Shown here: positions 39,701 to 51,700 of the stretch, one piece after another
How the letters are laid out: the number at the start of each line of letters is the position of its first letter
How positions within the stretch are numbered: the first letter of the stretch is position 1
From: Branchiostoma floridae
Taxonomy: Eukaryota; Chordata; Leptocardii; Amphioxiformes; Branchiostomatidae
Assembly (NCBI RefSeq): GCF_000003815.2
Contig: NC_049981.1
Span: 15,486,106-15,545,878 of the forward strand
DNA length: 59,773 bases
Reading direction: 5' to 3'
Notes under the pieces: generated by a model
The model's input: only the letters and a program-made list of their open reading frames with translations
The model's database searches: none
Told to the model about the DNA's origin: nothing
Program-made: the position numbers and the translations under genes

Positions 39701-42700
39701 TTTGCACAATGTACAATTTTGGTTACCAGATTTTGCAAGTAGATTCATACCAGATAAAAGCTCCTTGATACCACAGAGTAAAAAAACTCAGGTGATATTG
39801 GCTTTCTTTTGAAATATATGTGTTATCATAACTTATATTAAATATTACTCTCTCTCTCTCTCTTGTTTTTCTTTTATGCTGCGGCTGTGAATACACTTGG
39901 AATTCATTATTGAGGGGACTTGATTTTTTTGGAGTAGAAGGGAACATCTTTATTGGTGTTGTAAGTTTACAGTTGAAATAAAGTTACCGTAATATACACG
40001 AATTGGAGATGCATTATTCACAGTCACTGGAGAGGTCCTCGTGAAAATTTAAAACCTCTGCAACCATTTGATGACGTACAGAAGATTCCTTTGTAGTGGA
40101 GCCCATGATCTCGTTCAACATCTTCACTTAGACAGAAATGCAATCTTAAGATTTTATATCATAATCATAATATCAATATTCACAAGTGAAATGTTGAAGA
40201 ATATCACCATTTTTATCATAGCTGCATTTCCTGAGACTCTAGGTAATGAGCTGCTTTAAATGGGTGATGTATCCACACAAAGATTCTTTAAAAACCAAAG
40301 ATATACTTTATTTATTGAGTCATAATACCCCTGGGCAGAGATGCTGGAGATTATCAGACTTGAAGAATGAAAAACTTTAAGACAGTTTGAATACTGTATG
40401 TGTAATGGTTTGTCAATTTTCTTCTTCGACTTTAAAGTCATCATTTGGTACTGTAATTGTATGATTCCTGAAGACCAAGTGTCTATCAAATTGACTCAGC
40501 TTTTAACCTTAACGTAAGATTGTCATGCATTTCAATGCACAAATCATATCCTTTATTTCTTGTTGAGGGATTGTAGAAAGTTGCTGAGCAGGCGAGCATC
40601 TCTTGTATTGAATTGAGCACACACCAGTGTTGCTATGGAACACAAAGTTACCTGCTTTGTTGCCTCAGTGTTTAGGTAAAAGGCTCCACACACTTAATAC
40701 TCATGGCAGCACAGGGTGGTATTACCCTTAAAACAGCTGGTGTATTCATATGCAAATTGCCTGACCCTTGGGCTCAAGAGGTTCCCAGGAAGGCGGAGCT
40801 ATGACCATTTAAAGACTGATTGATGGCTACTTTGGCCTTGTTGCTGGCAGGTTGGAATAGTGTGTATGTATGTGTATATGGATACTATAGTATCAGAAGT
40901 CACGGTTTAAATTTCGTGGAATTGTGTGATTCAAAGGTAGCCTTAGATTTGACTGCAATTTTCTTTGACCTTCACTTATTTCAAAGGTTAACAGTCATCT
41001 TACCTGCCTGGATTGTTGACCTACCTGTATCTAACGTGGCACCTGCCAGATTGACGGCCTTTTATGCATGCAAATCAGTCCTGTTGCTGGGCAGGCCATA
41101 CCATTCGTGTTTGCCATATAGGGGTGTAGTCTGGAGTTTGCCCAAGGTAGTAGTGAATTTTTAATCTGTGGCAGTTGTCCCCCCCAGGCTGTTGTTTGGA
41201 ACCATAGGCTGTACAGAACTGTGAGGAAGACATGGGCAGTAGTTTTATCTGAGACATGGTCAATGGAGATGCCTTCTGGACTTCCAGAATGGTGAGAATT
41301 AGGTCAACCTGACATTCTGTCTTTGCCAAGTTCATTATAAATTCATAACAAAAACATCTCAGTCTATTTCATCCTATCAGATATCCCAACATGGCATTCC
41401 CACTTGTTAAGTATAATATGTGACTTGCCTGGTTCCCACGGGTTTCTACCCTAGCCGTAAGCTGTACCTGGCTGGACACTAGACTAACATATTGCAGAGC
41501 AGCTGATCATTTTCTTAATGCATCTGCTGGCTCATGAGTCAATTGTCATTGGACATGCCACATCATCTAGGCAAGGACGTTATATCTGATATAACGTCCT
41601 TGATCAAGGATGAAATGTTTCACCTGATACCACCTTCTTATCTATTTCCATCATTAATTTGAATGCCTTTTGGTTGATTCTTAAATATTATTACAATATT
41701 ATTTTTACTGATGTACTTTAATATGATAATCATATAAAACTTGTCATCAGCCTGAGCTACAAATGTAGTACAACAACAGTAAGTGTTTAAGAGTAATAAG
41801 ACTATGTAAATTGTATGTTTGAATTACATCAGCTGTCATGCATGCTATCTATTTGTTCAGTTGTGTATTCGCAAACTTAAGGTTTATTCCTGTATTCCAT
41901 ATTTTGCAACATTCTCTGTACACAATTCAAGCAAGCATTAGCCTCAAGCTGTCAGTAGCAAACTACAGTGTTCCAGCCTTTCATATCCTGCTTAATTTCA
42001 CACCATGTTTTAGACATAGTACATACATGTACATTTGTACATACATCCTCATTGTGGTAGGTTTGATTGTATCAGCTGTTGTGTACATGGTACAGCTGAT
42101 GGGTCAAAGGTTATTCTCGCTGAGGCATTGTTGCTTACCCAGACAGGGTACAACAAAACTAGTCAGGAGAAGTCACCATGACCTCTGTCTTCTAGTCCTG
42201 CATTCAAGCTGTGGGTAATTATAGGATTAGGATCTGTGTGTCCCTGGTTCAAGTCTCTATGTGCTTATCAGCCTGTAGCTAATCTGCTATCAATTCATGG
42301 TCAGCCCATTCTGGATTTTGTGTCTTTTTAATTACTGAACAGCTGCTACATGTTGGTTGGCAATTTCTCTCAGACTAGATACGGTCTGGATTATAGATAG
42401 ATAGAACACGGAATTCTTGTCTGTCCCGACAACAAGCAAATTTCCATCAGGAATGGAGAGAGGGGTTCTGAAGACAGTTTCTAATGTTCAAAATTGATCT
42501 GACAAATCTAGAAAGGGTTTCAAAGTAGATGGTACATATATCAGTAGAATGCTCATGTTTTTGCCTTAAATGGCCATTTAAATATTGACTGTAAAAATAA
42601 AAAGGATAATAGTTTTTCCATTAGAAGTGCTAATAGTAGTGTTGTGATATGTGCTTGTGAATATATCAGGTGAATCACTGTTAACTTAGTTTTCCCAGGG

Positions 42701-45700
42701 AATAATTTTGCAGTGGGAGAAGCCCTGGAAACAGTCTGGCATCCAGTAGCCTGTGATATTTTTAGATATTACATTTGTATATAATAAATTCATGTAACAG
42801 AAATTACATGTAGCTGCATGTTCATGATTGTACCCCTTAGAATAGAACACTAGTCCAAAGCTAAATTTACAATTGCTTAGAAATAGATGTTGTAGTAAAA
42901 AATAATTCAAATACATGTACTTGTAAAAAAAGGTAAGTTGAAATTTCTAGCAAGGTGCATTGCCACTAGCTATGATGTACTTATGTATGTTTGTACCCTT
43001 AAGTTAAGGGGAAAGCACCTTGTGTGAGTCATAGCAGGAAAACTGAGTCAGAAATAATTGTTCACAGTGCATGTTCCATGTGACTAAGGTCTAACAGGAA
43101 GTCAGCCAGTCTATATTTCTGTTATCTGGTCAGGTGCAAGTACATGTGTAAGTACATGGAGTCATTCTATTTCTTGTGAACCTCCAATCATGGCATTTCT
43201 TCAAGTATGTTTAAGTTGGTATATCACTGTATTATCTGTTAATCATGTTCTTGGACCTCTAAGAGTAAGAATGTTTGAATATTTCGTCATTAGCCATTAC
43301 ATTTTACCCAAAGTGCGAGCATGTAACAGTCACAGTGTTGATTTTAGTTGATTTTTAAAGACAATCCCAGCCAAATGAACAATATAAAACCTTGCAATCA
43401 ATAAAATGGTATTCTATATGTTACATTCAATATTACAACTCAGATATGTAAAAAGAAATTCACAATTTGACACAAAGTCAGCCAATCCAAGAGTCATTAT
43501 TTTCCAGCCAGACATTTTTACTGCCATATTGTCCAATTTCACCTGCTTGAAATTCTGTTGAACCAACCAAGAGAATTATGCAGGAAAGGGCTCGGTGGTT
43601 GACATCAAAGTGTTATTATTTAAATCAGTCGGTACAGATAAAGCGGCAACATAACAAGGTACACTTACACACTGCTGCAGGGTCTCGTTATAGTGTGTAA
43701 TGTCTGCTGAAGTTACTGATGCAAACCTGGCCCCAAAATGTGCCCTTTGTTCATTGTGTACCTGAGCTGAAGGGCACTTTGTGAGCTGAAGGGCACACGT
43801 GTAAAATTGTCAGGATGAGTGTGTAGTTAGGAACAGTTCAAAATTGGTCAGGACCTCTGTCCGAGTCATCTGAATTTTAAAATGGTACAGGCTTCTTTTT
43901 CTGCTTAGCATTCAACATTTGAGTATAGTAGTTGAACACACACCACTACCAGTGGACTAAGCTCCCTGCTTTAGTGATTTCACAAAAGTTGTGTGGCCCA
44001 GGGCTACAGAAATGGAGATGGGTGCCACCCTATGCACCATACAATTATATTGTGCGGGACGGACCAAAACTAACAAAATCATAATCTGTGTGATTACTGT
44101 TACAGAAAATCTTCTGGAACCACTAGTGAGTAGTGACTTATCTTGTCTTCTGTTTCTGCAGGTCTTGACAGCAGTGAGATGGAAGAGCCAGAGGTGGATC
44201 CGTACGAGCTGTTTGTAGATATAGGCATGTTGGTGACTGATGGAAGGGGGCCCGAACCTTCGCTGAAGGGTCGGACAGAGGGCAAGCACTGTCCGCCGCC
44301 CGCAGGCTCCCCGGCACACGTGTGTAGCGAAAACGACTCTAAGGTAAGACTCAAATGGCGTACAACTCAGAAATCTGTAGTCATCATAGAATCTGATATT
44401 TATAATAAGGCAGCACTTAAAGCTGAAAATGCAAAAATTTACAACAACATTTTGATAGGTAGATATGATTATGAGTTCATCTACAGTATGTGGACAATAA
44501 CCCTGAATTAGAACTTAGTGCTATGCAAAAACAACTCAAACTTTCAAGGGTATGCTTTTTAACATACTACTAAAAAACTGTTACTATTATGTATATACAC
44601 CTTAAAAGATAATCTAATAAATGCTCATAACAGGGTTGGTACGGGAAATAAGGTTTTGACAGTATCTGAAAAAATTGCATCCATCAGAAAAAAAAATTGC
44701 ATCCATCAGAAAAAAAAATATTGCAAATGTTGGGCTCAACACAAAGCCCTATTATTTTGGCCTATAGGTCATATCTGATGAGCTTTAGACCTTTTGGCTC
44801 AGGGCCCTCACATCCTTTGTCTAATGGTAGCTTGATCCTTGTCCTGTGTATTGAGTTCCTGCTGATACTGTGGTTGTGTCTGTGTGGCAGTTTATGATAA
44901 AACAAGGAATTGAGTATCTTGATGTCACAGGTTTTGGTAGGGTTGAAATTACATTCAACTTAAATGAAATGGTTGGACATTGGCAACCTGTATCTTAGTG
45001 TGGCTTCCCAAACAAAGACTTTTAATCCATGTTGCTTTCAGCAACCTGGGAATTATACATAAAATGCAATAGGTTGCCCATACTATATTTTGTTCTTGTT
45101 TTTTTGTTTTGTTTACTGATATATCAAAATACATTTTGATATTGCAACAACATGAAACGGGGGCCGCCCTAAGATGTGCCCTGCCCTAAGATGCCCAGAT
45201 TTTTTGCTGATCTTATTATGCATAAGTACGCCATGTTTGATGCCACTGACTATGATGATTAGAAAGGTAAATAAACCAAGTCCAAACAAAACAGCTGTTT
45301 TTTTTCCATTAAAAAAATATGTACACGTTTTCACTTCCCTTCTTTTTGAAGACAGAATTTTCACAACAATGTTGGTAGCGCTGAATCACTGTGGTCACCT
45401 GTTACTTACTAAGGTATTGGTGGCTCGTGTCTCTAAATATACAACCAGTACAAAACAGCCACACAACTGTCATACACATAAGAAATAAAGCTTCACAAAA
45501 CACTACAAATATTGGTCTTCAAATGTTTGTTGAGTAGAAGACCGGCCTTAGAAAAAAACATAAGCATCACCGCTGTTGTTTTCCCCAGGGAGTGTGGCCC
45601 CGCAGGTGGCAGACGAGCGAACGCCCAAAAGATTTGTTACTCTAACAAATGATTCGTACCGTCTATATAAGTGAAACTTCACAGAGTGATGTCGAATATG

Positions 45701-48700
45701 TTTCCCAATAAGTACACAGAGTTTTTTTGTGATTTTGGCATTGTCGTTTTTCGTAATGATTTTGTGAGTTGGGCCGCCGCATTCAGTGCATTTTGCCCAT
45801 TTCTCATGAAAACATGACCTGGATTGTGAAAGATTTAGCCCTCCTTGCGGGAGACAAGAAGCACACACGATCACAATTCTACTGTCAAAAGAAAGCTAAT
45901 ACATCATAACATCAGATTTTTTATTCATGTTTGTCTAAATTGGTCACCAACTTCCGAAGAGAGCAAATTCCAAAAGCGTGGCAAGTTAGGGCGCACTGTC
46001 TAATGCAGCTCAAAATCGGAATTTATTTTCACGATAATGTCCTCGGTGTTTGCCAGTTGTAACGCGTAGGGTAACTGTAAGGATGCCTTCCTTATAAATT
46101 CAAGTATGGTCTTTAGATGAATGTGTTGAAAATTCATTGATCAAAACTTGACCACCCTTTGGCAACTTGTTATGGAGTGCCGTGAGTTCGAGCGCGTAAA
46201 AAATCGGGCATCTTAGGGCGGCCCCCGATATATCACATCAGATCACTATTCTGAAGAAATACCCTTTATTTCTATGCCAAATGAAAGCAAGAGATATTTG
46301 CCAGTACAAAATCATTATCTATTATCATTGTTTATATAGCATGTATAGATGTAACAGAGCACATGATTGAAAAATGGATATTCTGCTGCAATACTATTGA
46401 AACCCACCAGAAGTTCCAACCACAACATGAAGCTTTCCACATTGGCATACCTACAAATGGCACCCAAAATGTGGGAAAGGTAATAAAAATCTTAGACTAA
46501 GTTAGAGCTGTAAACTAAAAGTTTAGGAAAATGCAGGGCTATCTGATTATTTTCTTCCTCCTTAAGCAACAAGATTTTTTAAGTGTTTCTTTGTTATTCA
46601 TAAAACATGATTTGACTTTGAACACCTTGAGCTTATATCTTGACCCTAATGAAGCTACTACCCCCCTCCCCCACCCAGTGTGTGAAGGCCATGCAGCTGA
46701 AATCACAGATGTTTCTCCTGTGGCGTAACGACATCCCCATGTCCGTGGAAGTTCTGCTGTGTCCGCAGTGCTGCTACGAGCAGATGGCAGCGGACGTGGA
46801 AACGTTAGCGAGCGCTTATCCACAGTCTGCCATCTTATTGGAGCAGTGGACGATACAAATGGTAGCTAAACGGTAAGTCACAGAGGAAAAAACAAGTTGT
46901 TTGTCCAACAAGTTGTTTGTCCAGTTAAGTGAGAATTTTCAAGGGATTATTGTACATGTAACTTATTGTAAGTGTCACTGCATGACATGCTATTAACACA
47001 GTGCTGCTTAGTCTGTCAGCAAACTTTGCCCCTCAAAACAAATGCAGGAAATGGCGTTTCAGAGGGTCTAGATTTCAAAATTTCTCAAAACCTACCTTGC
47101 AACAGCTCGTGCCTTCGCCGCTCGAAATGGTGAAAATATGTTGGGGGTGTCACCCTAAATAACTAAAGCTAAAACTATGTGTATTTTTTATAGAAATGCC
47201 ATTGAAGTTAACTTAGTCTGACAGCAAAATTTGCCCCTCAAAATGCAGGAAATAGTGTTTTAGAGGGTTTAGATTTGAAAATTTTTACGGGGGTGCATGC
47301 CCCCGGACCCCCTTAGAAGGGTCACGCCTCCGGCACTACGCCTCCAGCCTTCGGCCCTCGATTTAGTGATGGGTTGATTTTTTACCCCCCACAACTAAAA
47401 AATGGTGCCGCCGCCTGTTTGCGGTGACCTCTCCACTTCACTGAATGTTTTTAGCAACCAAACTTGTACCTGATACAGTAATGCCAAACTCTGATTGCCA
47501 GGCATTTTGCCAAAAAAGCAGAGCTACAAGGGGCCAGAATGAAATGGATACCACAGCAATGATTTAGGTATAAAGTATCACCAACTTTTTAATTGGACTT
47601 CATGTATGTACATTGTCTGTCTGCTGTGTTCCTGTAGTCCGAGTGGCAGACGTGAAACCCCCCGCACCTTGCTCCAGGCAGTACGCTCGTACATCCACTT
47701 CTCCCAGCTGAGTGCCTGGCTCAGTCAGACTCATGGACAGGCACCTCAAAATGTCCTCTACAGGTCAGTCCACAGATACTCCTCTTTTGTATAATCTCTA
47801 AGCAGATCTATTGGGGTAAAGACAGTACGTAGACAGCGTCCAGTAGGCACCCTATAGATATCATTTGGGGTGCTGCCTTCACCCTGGATTGATCTAGAGA
47901 TTAGTCATTTCAACAACATATAATGTAACAGCCGCCCTTGTTTTGACTGTGCGGAACAACTTTTTCTGATGAAGTTTGCTGCCAAGTCTGGATAAAGAAG
48001 AACTTGAATACATGTATTCCTTGACTTTTTGACTGGAAATTAGATCAGCCTGTTCGGCATACAAGGCTTCCCGATAATGTCTAATTCTGAAGTCCATTTC
48101 CACATAAAAGGCAGTGGTTTTGAATGCTAGAATAGTCTACTGTGAATTTTAATAGACTGCCTCTCAATGCCTGGTATGGGACAGCTATTGTCAAATGTCT
48201 CATGCTTGTGACAGCTTAAATGTTACATTTATTGGATCTGTAGATTTTGTTGATTGCTATTGATTGATGCTTAGTTTTGAAATTGAGTTTTTTTTATTCA
48301 TCCTCAAGTAATGAGTTGGTCTTATCTTACTTTCTTTATATTACATTAGTACAAGCATACATGTTTGCTATACAAGCAAGTCGTTCACGTACAAACATGT
48401 TTAGGGTTTTCCCCAGGGTGCATTGAAATTGCTGACAGGCATACCTGTTGTACCCCAGGTGAGATAGATAACTTTGACTGAGGAATTCTGCTCCTTGCCT
48501 TATCAATGTACCTTTCATGTTTCCTTGCAGAGTGTGTGCGCCCGGGGAGGGATACAACGCTCAGTTCCTGGAACAGCCTGAGATTCACCAGTTCCCTGTA
48601 CCCAGCGTGCCTCCCTCCCGGGGGTTAAAGGTCACCGTGGCCTACCTTCCTAGGAAGCAGTGCATCCCCACCCCTACCTGCAGCCTAGAGCACCACCTGA

Positions 48701-51700
48701 AACAGTCCGCGAGCGGAGTTCTAGAACAACGGGAGCATGATATTCCGGAATACAGCGCAACACAAAGAGTTGTTTTGGACCCTCCAAAACCAGCGGAATG
48801 CAAAACTTTGGATACCAGAATACACAGTCAGGGTGAGAAACCAAACCAGCCTACTTTGTCCTCCACTTCCTTGGCCAGTTATTCGCAGAATTCAGTTGAA
48901 AGCACTACTGGGGAAGGTTTCAGACCTGGACTACATGATAACTGTAGAAGAGTGCAGCATTCGAGTGGAAGTAGCTCAGAAGCTACTCCTTGCAATAGCC
49001 CGTTGTCAAGGCCTTCGCATCTGCAGTTGCAGCTATGCCAAAATTCACCCAAGCTTGAGTCCTTCAAGTGTCCCACCTTGACTAGTACTCCAAATCAGGA
49101 GGTAACGTCCAATCACTTGCTGACACCGTTCGATTTCAGCCAATTGGAAAAGGAGCAGAGAAGCCCCAAAGTTTTGATGACTACATGGGACCAACTACCA
49201 AAGCTGTATCAGCCGACTGTTCCGGAACCGGAGACGAAACAATCAACAAATGACTCGCTAGACTTGTTGGAAGACAGTGGTATTTCAGACAGCTCGAAGG
49301 GTAAGTCACATTCGTACGAGAGTCCTGACTGGAAAATGAAGAGACTTTCCATTGAAAGCGAGGAAGCCACACCCATCCGGAAACCTAAAATGACGATACC
49401 CTCTGAGGAAGACCAGGTTGTTGCAAATATTGCCTCCCAGGTTGATCGGAGAATGTCACCCTCAGAACTCGAGTCATTCCTCCAAACTCTCGCTGCAAAG
49501 AAAGGTCGGCAGGATGACAAACTCAAAGGCCAGAACGCAAAATCTAAAGCTTCAACAAGTAGAAAAGAGTCAAGTATACAGCACAATCTGGAGAAATCTC
49601 CAGAAAAACAGGAGTGTTCTCAGAAAACTTCAGGAATTCCTTGGTTCCTCGGGGATGAGGAGTTAAGAATATCGGAAAGCCAGGGCATGCATCAGGGAGA
49701 CTCTGATTCCAAAAAAATTGTTTGGGAGAGAAAAGATGACTTGATGTCAAGGACTAGCTCATTCCAGCCTGCAGAAGAAGTAGCGGTGTGGGAGCAAAAA
49801 GAATTGAAACTTTTGGAGGACTCATTGGGTTCCCCAATTGATCTTTCTTCAAGAACTCTTGATGAAGAAGTTCATAATAGACTATCTATACCAGAGAAAG
49901 ACCATGTAACCTCGCCTACTACTAGTCGGGAGACAGAAGATAAAGTATCTCAAGGAGTTAAGGAGATTCTCACCAAGAAGGGCACCAGAGAAAGGGGTTG
50001 GGCCATAAGGAGTCCAACAGATCGACCAGCCTTCCTACCAGGGTTTGCCAAGAGCAAGTCTCTCCTGAAGGATGTCATCAAGAGACCAGCAAAGGTGGCT
50101 GAAGAGGTTTGTACAACATACATATGTGCTTCAAAGATAGTCAGAACTCGTAACTTTGTAGGTCATCTGATATTAATGGATTATCAATAATATGAAGAAC
50201 CAATGATGACTGAAGCTGTCAACCGTGTCTTGAAACGCAGAGGCCAAAGAATATCAATGGATTGGCTCAACAAATAGGATGTGTAAATGGAAAAGCTCCC
50301 TAACACCTTCCTAACATCCTGATTTGACTGTCTGTCAACAAACTTCCTTGAGAGACTGTGATTGGGATCAGTTAGAGTAAAAGTACATACCCTATACCCT
50401 GTATGTAGCTGAAGTTGTGTTGTAAACAAGGTTGTAAACTTGTGCTGGAAAGTTTCTAAAGTTGCAAAAATTCTTGCACAGGATGCAGAACTGTTGGCGA
50501 GAGCAGCCACGGCAAAGCCTATCCCTACACCAGACGAGAAGGCCAAGTTCCGCCGCTCACTGGACAGCTGTACAGACTACGTATTCCACCCCAAGACTGG
50601 CCTTCCTGTCAACTCCAGTCCGGTAGGATATTACATTATGTCCATGTGCAGTTTTGTTCTAAAAATCACACGTAGACCACTCAAAATCAAAACTGTAATA
50701 ATCTTAGGGTCTAAGAATATTTTTTACTTTTAAGTAGCTGTATGAAACACAAAGTAAGCACTATGGTGTACCATAGATACAATGAAGGATGTAGTATGGA
50801 GAACAAATTAAAACAGAAAAAGACAAAGAGATATACGACACTTATAACTAAGATTATTCAGAAAGAGAAAGTTGCATCCATGCAATCTTTGTTGTTCCAT
50901 TTCTTTTAGAAAGTTTAGGTTATGTCTATCATGTACAAAACTATGACATGTGACTAACCCAATGCTATAGTGATTGCACTACATTGTGTGGCTCAAGAGC
51001 TATTGAAACAGAGCTAAGAGTGAGCACCACCATATAATTTGGTGCGGGAAGGACTAACATGTATCTGTTTGTTCCAGGCTCCCCCCAGACGTTCTCAAAC
51101 CTCAGAAAGTTTTGACTTTGATGACAGTCTGATAGTCAAACAGCCAAACACATGGATGAGAAAGTGAGTGGTCAAAATATTGGAATTTTTATCAATGAAG
51201 TTTCAAAATATGCAAAACTCAACTGATAATAGATTTAAGTTTAAATTTACATTTCTTTGGTACATTATACTGTAACTTTGCATAGTTTATCTGTTGTGTC
51301 TTTTGTATTGATAGTGTAGTAGTATTTTGTTGTAGTACTGTAGCAGCTGTAGCAGTAGTGGTAGCACTAATTGTAATAGTTACTGTAGTAGATTCTGTAG
51401 TAGTAGTAGAAGTTATAGTAATTGTAGTAGTAGCAGTAGTAGTACTAGTTGCAATATTTGTAACAGTAGTACTACATGCAGTTTTGTAGTAATAGTATAT
51501 TGTTAGTATAACATCTTTCCTTGGTGCTGAACTGTATTCCTATCAATGTTGAGAACTTCCTTCATGTCTCTTTACAGCTCCACGTCCTGTGGGCGCCTGG
51601 ACACGGCTGCGCTGGCCTCTCTGTCCGACCACAAGAAGGTTCTGAGCACGAGCGCGCCGGCATGCGCGGGAATGAGCCTGCTGGGTAATTTTGAAGAATC

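Larger units (their letters stand above)
30765..44161 (+). other. ATOS intron 1 (13.4 kb)
   Basis: Separates the five-codon first exon from the rest. It holds the foldback at 32776, family 4 repeat, a miniature element, the inverted-repeat structure around the assembly gap, TC and GTATG microsatellites and the palindrome at 41573. Frames up to 126 residues occur (for example 41838-42218) but none resembles a protein family. Alternative first exons or enhancers may be present but cannot be seen. Confidence 0.7.

Noticed and set aside
40820-41164. 114-residue plus-strand frame in ATOS intron 1
   Set aside because: No family resemblance, splice context or codon pattern; likely chance.
41838-42218. 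126-residue plus-strand frame in ATOS intron 1
   Set aside because: Hydrophobic and unrecognised, in AT-rich intron; likely chance.
49209-49586. 125-residue minus-strand frame opposite ATOS exon 5
   Set aside because: Antisense shadow of a long coding exon.
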